Positions 1-6,766 of a DNA stretch of 17,464 bases are shown here, one piece after another. Origin of the DNA: VFZS01 sp964353255. Lineage in GTDB: Bacteria; Acidobacteriota; Terriglobia; Bryobacterales; Bryobacteraceae. Made by a program: the position numbers and the translations under genes. The stretch lies in NCBI GenBank assembly GCA_964353255.1, contig CAYGVJ010000110.1, positions 1-17,464 on the forward strand, in the 5' to 3' direction. Position 1 is the first letter of the stretch, and every line of letters starts with the position of its first letter. The notes under the pieces were generated by a model that worked only from the letters and a program-made list of their open reading frames with translations, was not told the DNA's origin and made no database searches.

Positions 1-2
1 CC

Positions 3-77
3 GATTTCGGCGTGCTGGGCAAGAGCCAGAGGAACTTTCCGCGCTTCTTCCAGTTGGCCGCGAAGTTCTACTTCTGA
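3..77 (+). CDS. C-terminal tail of a probable TonB-dependent/Oar-like outer-membrane beta-barrel protein (5' partial)
   Basis: Only the last 24 codons are in the window, read in frame from base 3 to a TGA at 75-77. The peptide begins DFGVLG and ends QLAAKFYF. A final stretch of alternating hydrophobic/aromatic residues with a terminal Phe is the usual beta-signal recognised by the BAM machinery. The pattern of a short G-containing loop, an R/N-F-P-R segment and then a last strand closely resembles the ends of the large carboxypeptidase-regulatory-like/TonB-dependent receptors common in Acidobacteriota. That family identification is inference from a very short tail; any other outer-membrane barrel could end similarly. 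Confidence 0.5.
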   Translation, partial: DFGVLGKSQRNFPRFFQLAAKFYF

Positions 78-96
78 GCCGGGCTTCGAACCGCGA

Positions 97-118
97 GCGC
101 CGGCGAGGGGGCCGGCGC
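97..118 (+). terminator. GC-rich hairpin downstream of the outer-membrane protein gene
   Basis: A perfect 8-bp inverted repeat (GCGCCGGC at 97-104, GCCGGCGC at 111-118) encloses a 6-base loop and starts 20 bases after the stop codon. No T-tract follows, so this is not a canonical intrinsic terminator. It may still act as a 3' stabilising or pausing hairpin at the end of the + strand transcript. Confidence 0.4.
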
Positions 119-205
119 GGGCGGCTCTGTGCGAGGATCCACGTCTGGCCGCTGGACTTGGCGGTCTGCCGGGCCATCCGCAGATCCAGCCGCGTGCCAA
201 TGGCC

Positions 206-239
206 CTGCGGTAAGGCGGGAAGGGTTTCACTCCCGCAG
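206..239. terminator. Nested inverted repeats between convergent genes
   Basis: CTGCGG (206-211) pairs with CCGCAG (234-239), and GCGGGA (216-221) pairs with TCCCGC (232-237). The two pairings share bases, so they are alternatives. They lie about 30 bases beyond the stop of the - strand membrane protein gene, where a transcription end would be expected. The rest of 78-268 contains no gene I can support. There is no T-tract on either strand, so the terminator role is only suggested by position. Confidence 0.3.
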
Positions 240-268
240 AAAGGATCAGATGGCCCCAACTGCGAAAG

Positions 269-1492
269 TCAGGCTAGAAGAAGACCCCGCACGATGCTGA
301 GCGCCTGGGAGCCAAACTGCGTCCCCAGCCGGAGGCTGACCAGCAGGACCGGCAGGAGCGTCCAACGAGGCCCCCCAGTCACCACGGGCAGCGCCACCAG
401 AAGTAGCAGCGGCGAGATCACGCGGCCGTACCCGTTGACGTCTCCCCAGTAGCCCGGGTCGCTGACCATGGCGGCCAAACCGACGAACATCAAGGCGGCT
501 ATCGTCTCCGCGTCGAAGCGGTGCCGGAAGATGCGCCAGAGGGCTATGCTCACTGCCAGCAGCACGCCGGCCAACGCCAGAACGTCGAGCACCTGGGCGA
601 CCCGGAGCAGAAGCCCGCCGAGCGGGTAGGACTCGGGCTGAAACATCTTCATGGCGATGCCCGCCAGCGGGTAGTGGAAGAGCCACGGCGGAACCAGGTG
701 AAAATGCAGCCGGGCCCCCGCGGCGATCAGGTAGGCGGAAGTGAAGTGGAACCAGAGCAGCGCAGGCAGGGCGGCGGTGGCGAACAGCAGGCAGCGGCGC
801 CAGCGGCGCCGCCAGAGGGCCTCGAGGCAGGCCGCCGCCACCAGCAGCAGGCCGGTCTCTCGCGCCAGCGGAGCCACCATCAGGATGAAGTACAGCCGGA
901 TAGGCCGGTCCTGCCTGGCGTACCAGGCGAAGCCGACGCACAGGGCCGCCAGAGCGATGTCCACCGTGAAGCGGTCGATGGAAATCAGCGTCGCCGGCAG
1001 GAGCAGGAAACCCAGACCCCAGGCGGGAGAGCGGCCTCCAGAAAGGGCGTACCGGCTGAGCCAGCAAGCGCCCAGGAAGACCCACAGCAGCACCTCGGCC
1101 GCGTAGGCAGCGTCGATATACTGCCGCTGTCCCCCGGCCAGCAGCCAGGCCGTCGCGGGAACCAGAATGCGGCGATACCGCAGCCGGGGATTGTCCATGA
1201 AGCGCCAGTAGCCCTTGCGCATCCAGGGATCGTGAGCCATGAAGCGATAGAACTGCCCGTCGTAGGCGCCGGCCTTGTTCCGGTAGCTCATGTCCGCCAA
1301 CTCCGGCGGAACCCGGGTCTGCTCAGCGGTGTAGAACAGGCCGACCCAGTGTCCGCCGTAGATAAGGGTCACGACGAGGAATTGCCACAGGAACGCCGCC
1401 AGCACGGCCAGCAATGCGCAAAGCGAGGCTCGGAGGAGGCGCCGCCGGCCATCGGCGGCGGCGTTCGGGTTTGACAAGTTTTGCGTCGGCAC
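269..1492 (-). CDS. Polytopic membrane protein, GT-C glycosyltransferase-like
   Basis: This 407-residue protein is very hydrophobic, with roughly 8-10 membrane segments. The first is at about residues 22-45 and the last run at about 350-405. The conserved-looking parts sit in the first extracytoplasmic loop and early segments: YDGQFYRF at 77-84 followed by a D-P, an RYRRIL motif near 105-110, DRFTVD near 173-178 and ARETG near 210. An acidic YDGQ-Y motif in the first large loop followed by R-Y-R-R is typical of bacterial GT-C-fold proteins, which use polyprenyl-phosphate sugars at the outer face of the inner membrane. Substrate is unknown. The start is a GTG at 1492 without a clear ribosome binding site, so the N-terminus is uncertain. 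It is divergent from the GT2 gene at 1585, and both may serve surface glycan assembly. Confidence 0.7.
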   Translation of the reverse strand: MPTQNLSNPNAAADGRRRLLRASLCALLAVLAAFLWQFLVVTLIYGGHWVGLFYTAEQTRVPPELADMSYRNKAGAYDGQFYRFMAHDPWMRKGYWRFMDNPRLRYRRILVPATAWLLAGGQRQYIDAAYAAEVLLWVFLGACWLSRYALSGGRSPAWGLGFLLLPATLISIDRFTVDIALAALCVGFAWYARQDRPIRLYFILMVAPLARETGLLLVAAACLEALWRRRWRRCLLFATAALPALLWFHFTSAYLIAAGARLHFHLVPPWLFHYPLAGIAMKMFQPESYPLGGLLLRVAQVLDVLALAGVLLAVSIALWRIFRHRFDAETIAALMFVGLAAMVSDPGYWGDVNGYGRVISPLLLLVALPVVTGGPRWTLLPVLLVSLRLGTQFGSQALSIVRGLLLA

Positions 1493-1501
1493 GCCGATAA
1501 G
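1471..1501 (+). promoter_or_regulatory. Candidate sigma-70-type promoter for the GT2 gene
   Basis: A perfect TTGACA (1471-1476) is followed after 19 bases by GATAAG (1496-1501), a 4/6 match to the -10 consensus. This would place a transcription start near 1508 and a leader of about 77 bases before the ATG at 1585. The -35 lies inside the first codons of the divergent membrane protein gene. The spacing is long and the -10 is imperfect, so this is tentative. Confidence 0.3.
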
Positions 1502-1584
1502 CGATTCTAGCAGGGTGCGCGCGCCAGCATCGCCGTTCCCGTGCTATGGTTGTGGGTTTGGCTTCTCAGACGGAGCCCTTGCCG

Positions 1585-2667
1585 ATGCCGCTTAGTGTCT
1601 CAGTGATCATCCCGGTCTACAACGCCGCGCACTACTTGCAGGCGTCTTTGGAGCACATCCGGAACCTGTCGCCCCCGCCCTTGGAGTGCCTGGTGGTGGA
1701 CGACGGCTCCACCGACGGATCTGCTGCCATCGCCCGGCGCGCCGGCGCGATCGTGATCTGCGCCGAAGCACGACGTGGTCCGGCAGTGGCTCGGAACCTC
1801 GGGGCGCGGGCCGCCACCGGCGACATCCTGTTCTTCCTGGATGCCGACGTGCTCGTCTACCCGGACGCTGTGAGCCGTGTCGTCTCGGCCTTCATGGCAG
1901 ATCCCGCGCTGGATGCCCTGATCGGCTCCTATGACGACGCGCCGGGCTCTGCGAGCTTTGTCTCGCAGTACAGGAACCTCCTGCACTGTTTCGTCCATCA
2001 AAACAGCCGGGCCGAGACCTCTACGTTCTGGACGGGCTGCGGGGCGGTTCGCCGCCAGGTCTTCGAGGCGCACAGCGGGTTCCGGGAGACGTACTGGAAG
2101 CCTTATCTGGAAGACATCGAGTTCGGCTGGCGGCTGACTCGGGCCGGTCGGCGGATCCGGCTGGACCGGCAACTGCGGGTGAAGCATCTCAAGAACTGGG
2201 GCATCTGGGAAACGTTCACCACCGACTTACTGGGGCGCGCGGTTCCGTGGACCCATCTGATTCTGCGCTTCCGGTCGATGCCGGCGGATTTGAACCTGCG
2301 CTGGGAGCACCGCGTGAGCGTCTGGCTGGTGTGCCTGCTGGCGGCGGCCGCGGCGCTGGAGGTGGGGCGGGGAGCCATCGGCGTCCCTCTGGCGCCGCCT
2401 TGGCTGTGGGCTGCCGCCGTGGGAGGCTGCGCCATCGCAGTGGTCCTGCTGAACCTGGGGTTCTACCGGTTTCTGGCGGAGCGCAAGGGCTGGTGGTTTG
2501 CGCTTCGGACACTGCCTTTACACTGCTTGTACTTCCTGTCCGGGGGGGCGGGATTCGCCCTTGGGCTGCTGCTTTACCCGCTGGAAGCCCGCCGCGTGAC
2601 TGCGACGGAGCCGCAGCCCTCTGGGGAGGCGGGCGCCTACTCCCGCTCCAGCGGCAGCTCGAAGTAG
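1585..2667 (+). CDS. Family 2 glycosyltransferase with C-terminal membrane segments
   Basis: The product (360 residues) is a GT-A-fold inverting glycosyltransferase. It opens with SVSVIIPVYN, has the nucleotide-binding DDGSTDGS at 39-46, the metal-binding DAD at 86-88 (FFLDADVL), and LEDIEFGWRL at 175-184, where the E-D pair supplies the usual catalytic base. Residues about 243-262, 272-292 and 312-332 are hydrophobic and should anchor it on the cytoplasmic side of the inner membrane. This suits transfer of a sugar from an NDP-sugar to a lipid-linked acceptor. I chose ATG 1585 because GGAG lies 9 bases upstream (1572-1575) and the protein then begins directly at the GT2 fold; the ATG at 1546 has no such site. 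The 3' end overlaps the convergent gene at 2637 by 31 bases. Donor and acceptor cannot be told from sequence. Confidence 0.88.
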   Translation: MPLSVSVIIPVYNAAHYLQASLEHIRNLSPPPLECLVVDDGSTDGSAAIARRAGAIVICAEARRGPAVARNLGARAATGDILFFLDADVLVYPDAVSRVVSAFMADPALDALIGSYDDAPGSASFVSQYRNLLHCFVHQNSRAETSTFWTGCGAVRRQVFEAHSGFRETYWKPYLEDIEFGWRLTRAGRRIRLDRQLRVKHLKNWGIWETFTTDLLGRAVPWTHLILRFRSMPADLNLRWEHRVSVWLVCLLAAAAALEVGRGAIGVPLAPPWLWAAAVGGCAIAVVLLNLGFYRFLAERKGWWFALRTLPLHCLYFLSGGAGFALGLLLYPLEARRVTATEPQPSGEAGAYSRSSGSSK

Positions 2668-3239
2668 AGAAGCTCCTTGCCGCTGGCCGCTTCGCGCATG
2701 CCCGTAAGGTAGAGCTGCGAGCCTGCCCGGAAGCTGACCTGAAAGTAGAAGAAGCCGCTGGCCGACTCCTTGGGAGGAAGCATGCGGGCGGCGAAGGCGC
2801 GGCCTTCGATTTCCCAAGCGTCCAGCGGGTTCTTGCGGCGGGAGAGCCCCGGCAGCCGGCCCGGGATTGGACCGGGGGTCATGCCGGGCTTCGCCGGGGG
2901 CGTCAGGAAACGCACTTCGGCAGCCGGCGTGGCCTCGACCCGCTCGCGGTCCGGCGTGACCAGCTCTACGCGCAGCCGGCCAAGCGCCACCGTCTGGTCG
3001 CCGTCGTTGGCTATCACCACGAGGATGGGAAGTATGCCGTGCTGGTACGGGTTGAGCTTCCCGAAAGCCGCCCGGACGTCCGCTTCCGAGAGATAGGCCC
3101 GAGCGGCCACCGTGACCTTGTCGTTGGTCTGGCGCGCCCGGAAGCTGGAAACGGGACCGGGGGAGAACTTGGACCGGTCTTTCTGGGCCGGCTGAGCCAG
3201 GCCCGCGCTCAGGAGTACAATCAACCACTTGCAGCCCAT
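2637..3239 (-). CDS. Secreted protein of unknown function
   Basis: I do not recognise this 200-residue protein. Residues 1-17 (basic, then WLIVLLSAGLA) look like a Sec signal peptide with cleavage after about residue 15-19. The Cys at position 3 is too early for a lipobox, so a lipoprotein is unlikely. The mature part is mostly predicted beta strand (for example VTVAARAYL at 42-50, ILPILVVIANDGDQTVAL at 69-86, FFYFQVSF at 163-170). A Pro/Gly-rich stretch interrupts it at 114-131. The middle resembles extracellular beta-sandwich domains in which strands are followed by an N-D-G-D turn. A ribosome binding site AGAGG (3246-3250, complement) lies 6 bases before the ATG. It overlaps its neighbours at both ends: 31 bases tail-to-tail with the glycosyltransferase and 11 bases head-to-head with waaA-lpxK. 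Confidence 0.72.
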   Translation of the reverse strand: MGCKWLIVLLSAGLAQPAQKDRSKFSPGPVSSFRARQTNDKVTVAARAYLSEADVRAAFGKLNPYQHGILPILVVIANDGDQTVALGRLRVELVTPDRERVEATPAAEVRFLTPPAKPGMTPGPIPGRLPGLSRRKNPLDAWEIEGRAFAARMLPPKESASGFFYFQVSFRAGSQLYLTGMREAASGKELLYFELPLERE

Positions 3240-5553
3240 TTACATCCTCTACAGATCGGTACAGGTCCTGGCGTTCCCCCTCATCGTACTCTACCTGGTG
3301 TGGCGGGCGTTGCGGGACCGGCGCTACTGGCGGGGCCTGCGCGAGCGGCTGGGCTTTTTGCCCGCCCGGTTCCGCCAGCGCGCTCCCCAGGCCGTGTGGA
3401 TCCACGCTGTCTCGGTGGGCGAGGTGCTTTCCGTCGTCGAGCTGCTGCGGCGGCTGCGCGCGGAATGCCCCCTGGCGCCGCTATTCGTCTCCACCACGAC
3501 GCTGGCCGGCAGGGCCGCCGCCGAGCAGAGGCTCGCGGGGCTTGCCGACGGCGTCTTCTATGCGCCTATCGACTACTGCTTCGCGGTGCGGCGCGTGCTG
3601 CGCGCCCTGCGGCCCAGGGTGGTGGTGGTCATGGAGACCGAGATCTGGCCGAACCTCTACCGCGAGGCCAGGCGTACGGAGTGCGGCCTGGTAGTGGTGA
3701 ACGGAAGGATCTCGGAGCGTGCCTGGCCCCGTTACCGGGCGCTGAAGTGGTTCTTCGGGCCAGTGCTACAGTGGCCGCAGGCGATCCTGGCGCAGAGCGA
3801 GGTCAGCCGGTGGCGCTATCGCGAGCTGGGCGCGCCGGCCGAGATAGTCAGCCTCGCGGGTAATCTGAAATACGACTTCGACCCGCGCCGGGCGCACGTG
3901 CCGCTGGCGGTTAAGGAGTTCCTCGAGCGGGTGCGGCCCGGCGAGGTGTGGATCGCCGCGAGCACCATGCCGCCCGCCGCCGCGGACGACCTGGACGAGG
4001 ACGAGGTGGTGGTGGAAGCCTTCCGCACGCTGGCCGAGAGGCATCCCGAGTTGCTCCTGGTCTTGGTTCCGCGGCGCCCCGAGCGGTTCGATACGGCAGC
4101 CGAGGCGCTGACCCGCGCCGGTGTGCCCTTCCTCCGCCGTTCGGCGCTCGCCCCGGACTCCGAGCTGCGGCTGCCGGCGGCCTTACTGGTGGATTCGATC
4201 GGGGAGCTGGCCGGGTTGTTCCCCCTGGCGGACGTGGTGTTCATGGGCGGATCTCTGGCCCGGCGGGGCGGTCACAACATCCTCGAGCCGGCTTTCGCGG
4301 AGCGGGCGATCATCGTGGGGCCGCACCTGGAGAACTTCCCCGACATCGCGGCGAAGTTCCGGGCCGCCGGGGCAGTGGTCGAATCGACGGATCTGGCCGG
4401 CGCGGTGGACGCCCTTCTTCAGGATTCGGCCCTGCGCTCCGAACTGGGTCGGAAGGCGCGGCAGCTTGCTGAAGCGGAGCAGGGCGCCACGGCACGGGCG
4501 CTGGAGGAGATCCGCGGACTCTGCCGGCAGGTGGCGCCGCGCTACCGCCCGGCGGCGTACCGGACCCTGTGGCTGTTGTCGAGGCTCTGGCTGCTGGGAG
4601 TCTGGCTCAAGAGGCGCTACTGGTTGGCGCGGGTGAAGCGCCTGCGCACTCCGGTGGTCAGTGTCGGGAGCTTGGCGGTGGGGGGGGCGGGGAAGTCCCC
4701 GATCGTGCTCTGGCTGGCCCAAAGGCTGAGATCAGCCGGCCAGCGGCCCGCCATTCTGACGCGCGGCTACCGCAGGCAGAGTCCGGAGAAATGCACCGTC
4801 CTGGAGGCGGGTGCGCGGGCGCCGGCGGCCTTGACCGGCGATGAGGCCCAGGCCTACCTGGAGGTGGCGCCCCTAGGGATCAGCTCGGACCGCTACCGCG
4901 CGGGCCGCCTCATCGAGGAGCGGCTCAGTCCGGACGTGTTCCTTTTGGACGACGGGTTCCAGCACTGGCGGCTGGCGCGCGCGCTGGACATCGTGGTCTT
5001 GGATGGGCTGGATCCGTTCGGCGGCGGGGAACCGGTTCCGCTGGGTCGCTTGCGGGAAACGCCGCGGGCGCTGGAGCGGGCGAGCGTGATCGTGGTTTCG
5101 CGCGCGCCATCCGACGATGAGCTGGAGGCGCACATCCGGAAGTACAACTCCGCCGCGCCCATCTTCCGCGCGCGCGTGGTTCCTGAGTTCTGGGTGGATC
5201 GAGAGAGCGGCCAGCAGTGGGCCGCTTCTGAGTTGCCGTTTTCACCAGTGGCGGCGTTCTGCGGGTTGGGCAATCCGGCCTCCTTCTGGCAGACCCTGGC
5301 CGCCCTGGGGCATCGGCCGTTGCTCCGCCGGGAGTTTCCGGATCATCACCGCTACCGGCCCGCTGAGCTCAGGAAGCTGGCGCTTCAGGCGGCGCAGTTG
5401 AACTGCGAGGCGCTCCTCACCACGGAGAAGGACCTCATGAATCTCCCCGAGGGCTCCCCGCGGCTGGTTCAGCCGCTCCGTCTGTGCTGGCTGAAGATCG
5501 GCGTGGAGATCGACCAGGGGGCGGACCTGCTGCGCCGTATGACGCGGTCGTAA
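3229..5553 (+). CDS. waaA-lpxK: Fused Kdo transferase (WaaA/KdtA) and lipid A 4'-kinase (LpxK)
   Basis: One 774-residue polypeptide carries two lipid A enzymes. Residues 1-435 are a GT30 Kdo transferase: an N-terminal membrane anchor (about 4-28), SVGE at 62-65 with E65 as the expected catalytic base, METEIWPN at 135-142 and GGSLARRGGHNILEPA at 340-355. Residues 440-774 are LpxK: its own amphipathic/membrane helix (443-470), a P-loop VGGAGKSP at 484-491 (K489), the DDGFQ motif at 574-578, FCGLGNPASF at 677-686, FPDHHRY at 703-709 and TTEKDLMNLP at 731-740. LpxK phosphorylates the tetraacyl disaccharide to lipid IVA, and WaaA then adds Kdo from CMP-Kdo. Both act at the inner face of the inner membrane. 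The length equals the sum of the two separate enzymes and no stop intervenes. The start is TTG at 3229 with AGGAG 13 bases upstream; the following I-Y-I-L-Y matches the usual WaaA N-terminus. All key motifs are intact, so both halves are probably active. Confidence 0.95.
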   Translation: MQPIYILYRSVQVLAFPLIVLYLVWRALRDRRYWRGLRERLGFLPARFRQRAPQAVWIHAVSVGEVLSVVELLRRLRAECPLAPLFVSTTTLAGRAAAEQRLAGLADGVFYAPIDYCFAVRRVLRALRPRVVVVMETEIWPNLYREARRTECGLVVVNGRISERAWPRYRALKWFFGPVLQWPQAILAQSEVSRWRYRELGAPAEIVSLAGNLKYDFDPRRAHVPLAVKEFLERVRPGEVWIAASTMPPAAADDLDEDEVVVEAFRTLAERHPELLLVLVPRRPERFDTAAEALTRAGVPFLRRSALAPDSELRLPAALLVDSIGELAGLFPLADVVFMGGSLARRGGHNILEPAFAERAIIVGPHLENFPDIAAKFRAAGAVVESTDLAGAVDALLQDSALRSELGRKARQLAEAEQGATARALEEIRGLCRQVAPRYRPAAYRTLWLLSRLWLLGVWLKRRYWLARVKRLRTPVVSVGSLAVGGAGKSPIVLWLAQRLRSAGQRPAILTRGYRRQSPEKCTVLEAGARAPAALTGDEAQAYLEVAPLGISSDRYRAGRLIEERLSPDVFLLDDGFQHWRLARALDIVVLDGLDPFGGGEPVPLGRLRETPRALERASVIVVSRAPSDDELEAHIRKYNSAAPIFRARVVPEFWVDRESGQQWAASELPFSPVAAFCGLGNPASFWQTLAALGHRPLLRREFPDHHRYRPAELRKLALQAAQLNCEALLTTEKDLMNLPEGSPRLVQPLRLCWLKIGVEIDQGADLLRRMTRS

Positions 5554-5555
5554 CC

Positions 5556-6209
5556 TCAGCCTTTCTCCAACTTCCTCAAGGCCTCAGCCGCCGCCGACTG
5601 CACTGCCGCATCGGCGTCGCCCAGGGCCGCCTGAAGCCGCTGCACGATCTCCTCGCCAGCGTCCCGCAGCTCGATATGAATGAACATAATGAATCCTTGG
5701 GTCGCCGGGGACAAGTCACGGTCCAGCGCCTTGCGAACCGCCCGGGCCGGCTGTTGGTTCCAGATCTCGCCCAGTGCCACGGCTGCCATGGCTCGAACCC
5801 GGCTGTCCGAATCCCCAAGCGCGGTGGTCAACGCGCTGGCGGTAGCCTCCCGCAGGGTTTTCAGAAACCCGATCCCCAGCGCGCCGCCTCTCAGTCCTTC
5901 TTTCTGGAGCATCGCCGCTATCCCGAGTTGAAAAACCGGCGCCAGCTCAACCAACGCTGCTGCCGCCGCCGCTCGGACTTCGGGATCCCTGTCCTGAAGC
6001 GCAGTTGCCAAAAGCGTTCCGCTCCGGGGATGGATAGTCCTGCCCAGCGCCGCGGCGACCGCTGCCCGTACGCTAGCGTCTTCGTCGCCGAGAGCCGCCT
6101 CCAAGAGCGAGAGCGCTCGCGAATCCCGCGACTGACCTAGTTTCACTGCCGCCCGCGCGCGGGCCTTTGGGTCTGCCGACTTCAGTTGTCGCTTGGTCCA
6201 CCACAACAT
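5556..6209 (-). CDS. HEAT-repeat protein
   Basis: This 217-residue Ala/Leu/Arg-rich protein is built of tandem HEAT-like alpha-helical repeats of about 30 residues. Units showing the D-x-D/E-x-x-V-R-x-A-A-A-x-A-L-G pattern are clear at about 32-61 (DEDASVRAA), 64-93 (DRDPEVRAAAAAAL), 124-150 (DSDSRVRAMAAVALGEI) and 187-215 (DADAAVQSAAAEAL). The family acts as a protein-binding scaffold, sometimes annotated as PBS lyase HEAT-like after phycobilin lyases, but no lyase context exists here. There is no signal peptide, so it is probably cytoplasmic. GGAGG (6216-6220, complement) lies 6 bases before the ATG. It is last in a probable operon, 39 bases after ogt. Its stop is 2 bases from that of waaA-lpxK. 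Its partner is unknown. Confidence 0.8.
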   Translation of the reverse strand: MLWWTKRQLKSADPKARARAAVKLGQSRDSRALSLLEAALGDEDASVRAAVAAALGRTIHPRSGTLLATALQDRDPEVRAAAAAALVELAPVFQLGIAAMLQKEGLRGGALGIGFLKTLREATASALTTALGDSDSRVRAMAAVALGEIWNQQPARAVRKALDRDLSPATQGFIMFIHIELRDAGEEIVQRLQAALGDADAAVQSAAAEALRKLEKG

Positions 6210-6248
6210 GCTGGGCCTCCGATCCTCAAGAGTATACCCCGGGCGACT

Positions 6249-6722
6249 TCAGGGACGCGCGGCTTCTAGCTGGAGCAGGAACTTCTTCAAGTGGAGCCCC
6301 CCGCCGTAGCCGCCCAGCGTGCCGTCGGCGGCGATGACCCGGTGGCAGGGAACCACAATGGCCACCGGGTTGGCGCTGTTGGCTTGGCCGACGGCGCGGG
6401 CCCCGAGCGGGGAGCCGACCGAGCGGGCGATGTCGGCGTAGCTGCGCGTCGTGCCGTACGGAATGGCCTGTAGGGCGCCCCACACCCGCTTCTGAAAAGG
6501 CGTGCCGCGCAAGCGCAGGGGCAGGTCGAACTCGCGACGCTTCCCCTGGAAGTACTCCTTGAGTTGGCGCGCCGCTTCGCGGATGAGCGGGTGCCCGGGG
6601 TCTTCGATCCAGCCCGGCTCGCCATGGCCCACGTCGAACTCGATCATCAGAATGGCTGTGTCGTCAGTGACGATGCGCAACCGGAAGTCGGGGTGCGGCT
6701 CCGCGATAGCGTAGCTGGGCAT
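6249..6722 (-). CDS. ogt: Methylated-DNA--protein-cysteine S-methyltransferase (O6-alkylguanine repair)
   Basis: This 157-residue protein transfers alkyl groups from O6-alkylguanine in DNA to its own cysteine in a single-use reaction. The active-site signature VPCHRVI is at 124-130 with nucleophile C126. The recognition helix GARAVGQANSANP at 107-119 supplies the expected arginine finger (R109) and asparagine hinge (N118), and GGYGGGLHLKKFLL follows at 137-150. The N-terminal ribonuclease-like domain covers about 1-65, so the length is standard for Ogt without the Ada regulatory domain. I start at 6722 because AGGAGG (6733-6738, complement) lies 10 bases upstream; the open frame continues further but the added residues do not resemble the family. 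It sits 44 bases after the carbamoylputrescine amidase-like gene and is probably co-transcribed with it. Confidence 0.93.
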   Translation of the reverse strand: MPSYAIAEPHPDFRLRIVTDDTAILMIEFDVGHGEPGWIEDPGHPLIREAARQLKEYFQGKRREFDLPLRLRGTPFQKRVWGALQAIPYGTTRSYADIARSVGSPLGARAVGQANSANPVAIVVPCHRVIAADGTLGGYGGGLHLKKFLLQLEAARP

Positions 6723-6732
6723 GTTTCCTGTC

Positions 6733-6738
6733 CCTCCT
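6733..6738 (-). promoter_or_regulatory. Ribosome binding site that sets the ogt start
   Basis: A consensus AGGAGG on the - strand, 10 bases before the ATG at 6722, argues against the longer in-frame start at 6869. Confidence 0.7.
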
Positions 6739-6766
6739 GATGCCGGCATGCGGAGGTCCTGGGGCC

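Noticed and set aside
521..1474. + strand open frame of 317 codons opposite the GT-C-like gene
   Set aside because: The Gln/Arg/Pro-rich translation mirrors a hydrophobic membrane protein on the other strand. It is an antisense shadow with no recognisable motif.
2247..3863. Long + strand open frame of 538 codons across three genes
   Set aside because: It overlaps the glycosyltransferase, the secreted protein and the start of waaA-lpxK in another frame. Its translation is Gly/Arg/Ala/Pro-rich with no domain motifs, as expected of a GC-rich shadow frame.
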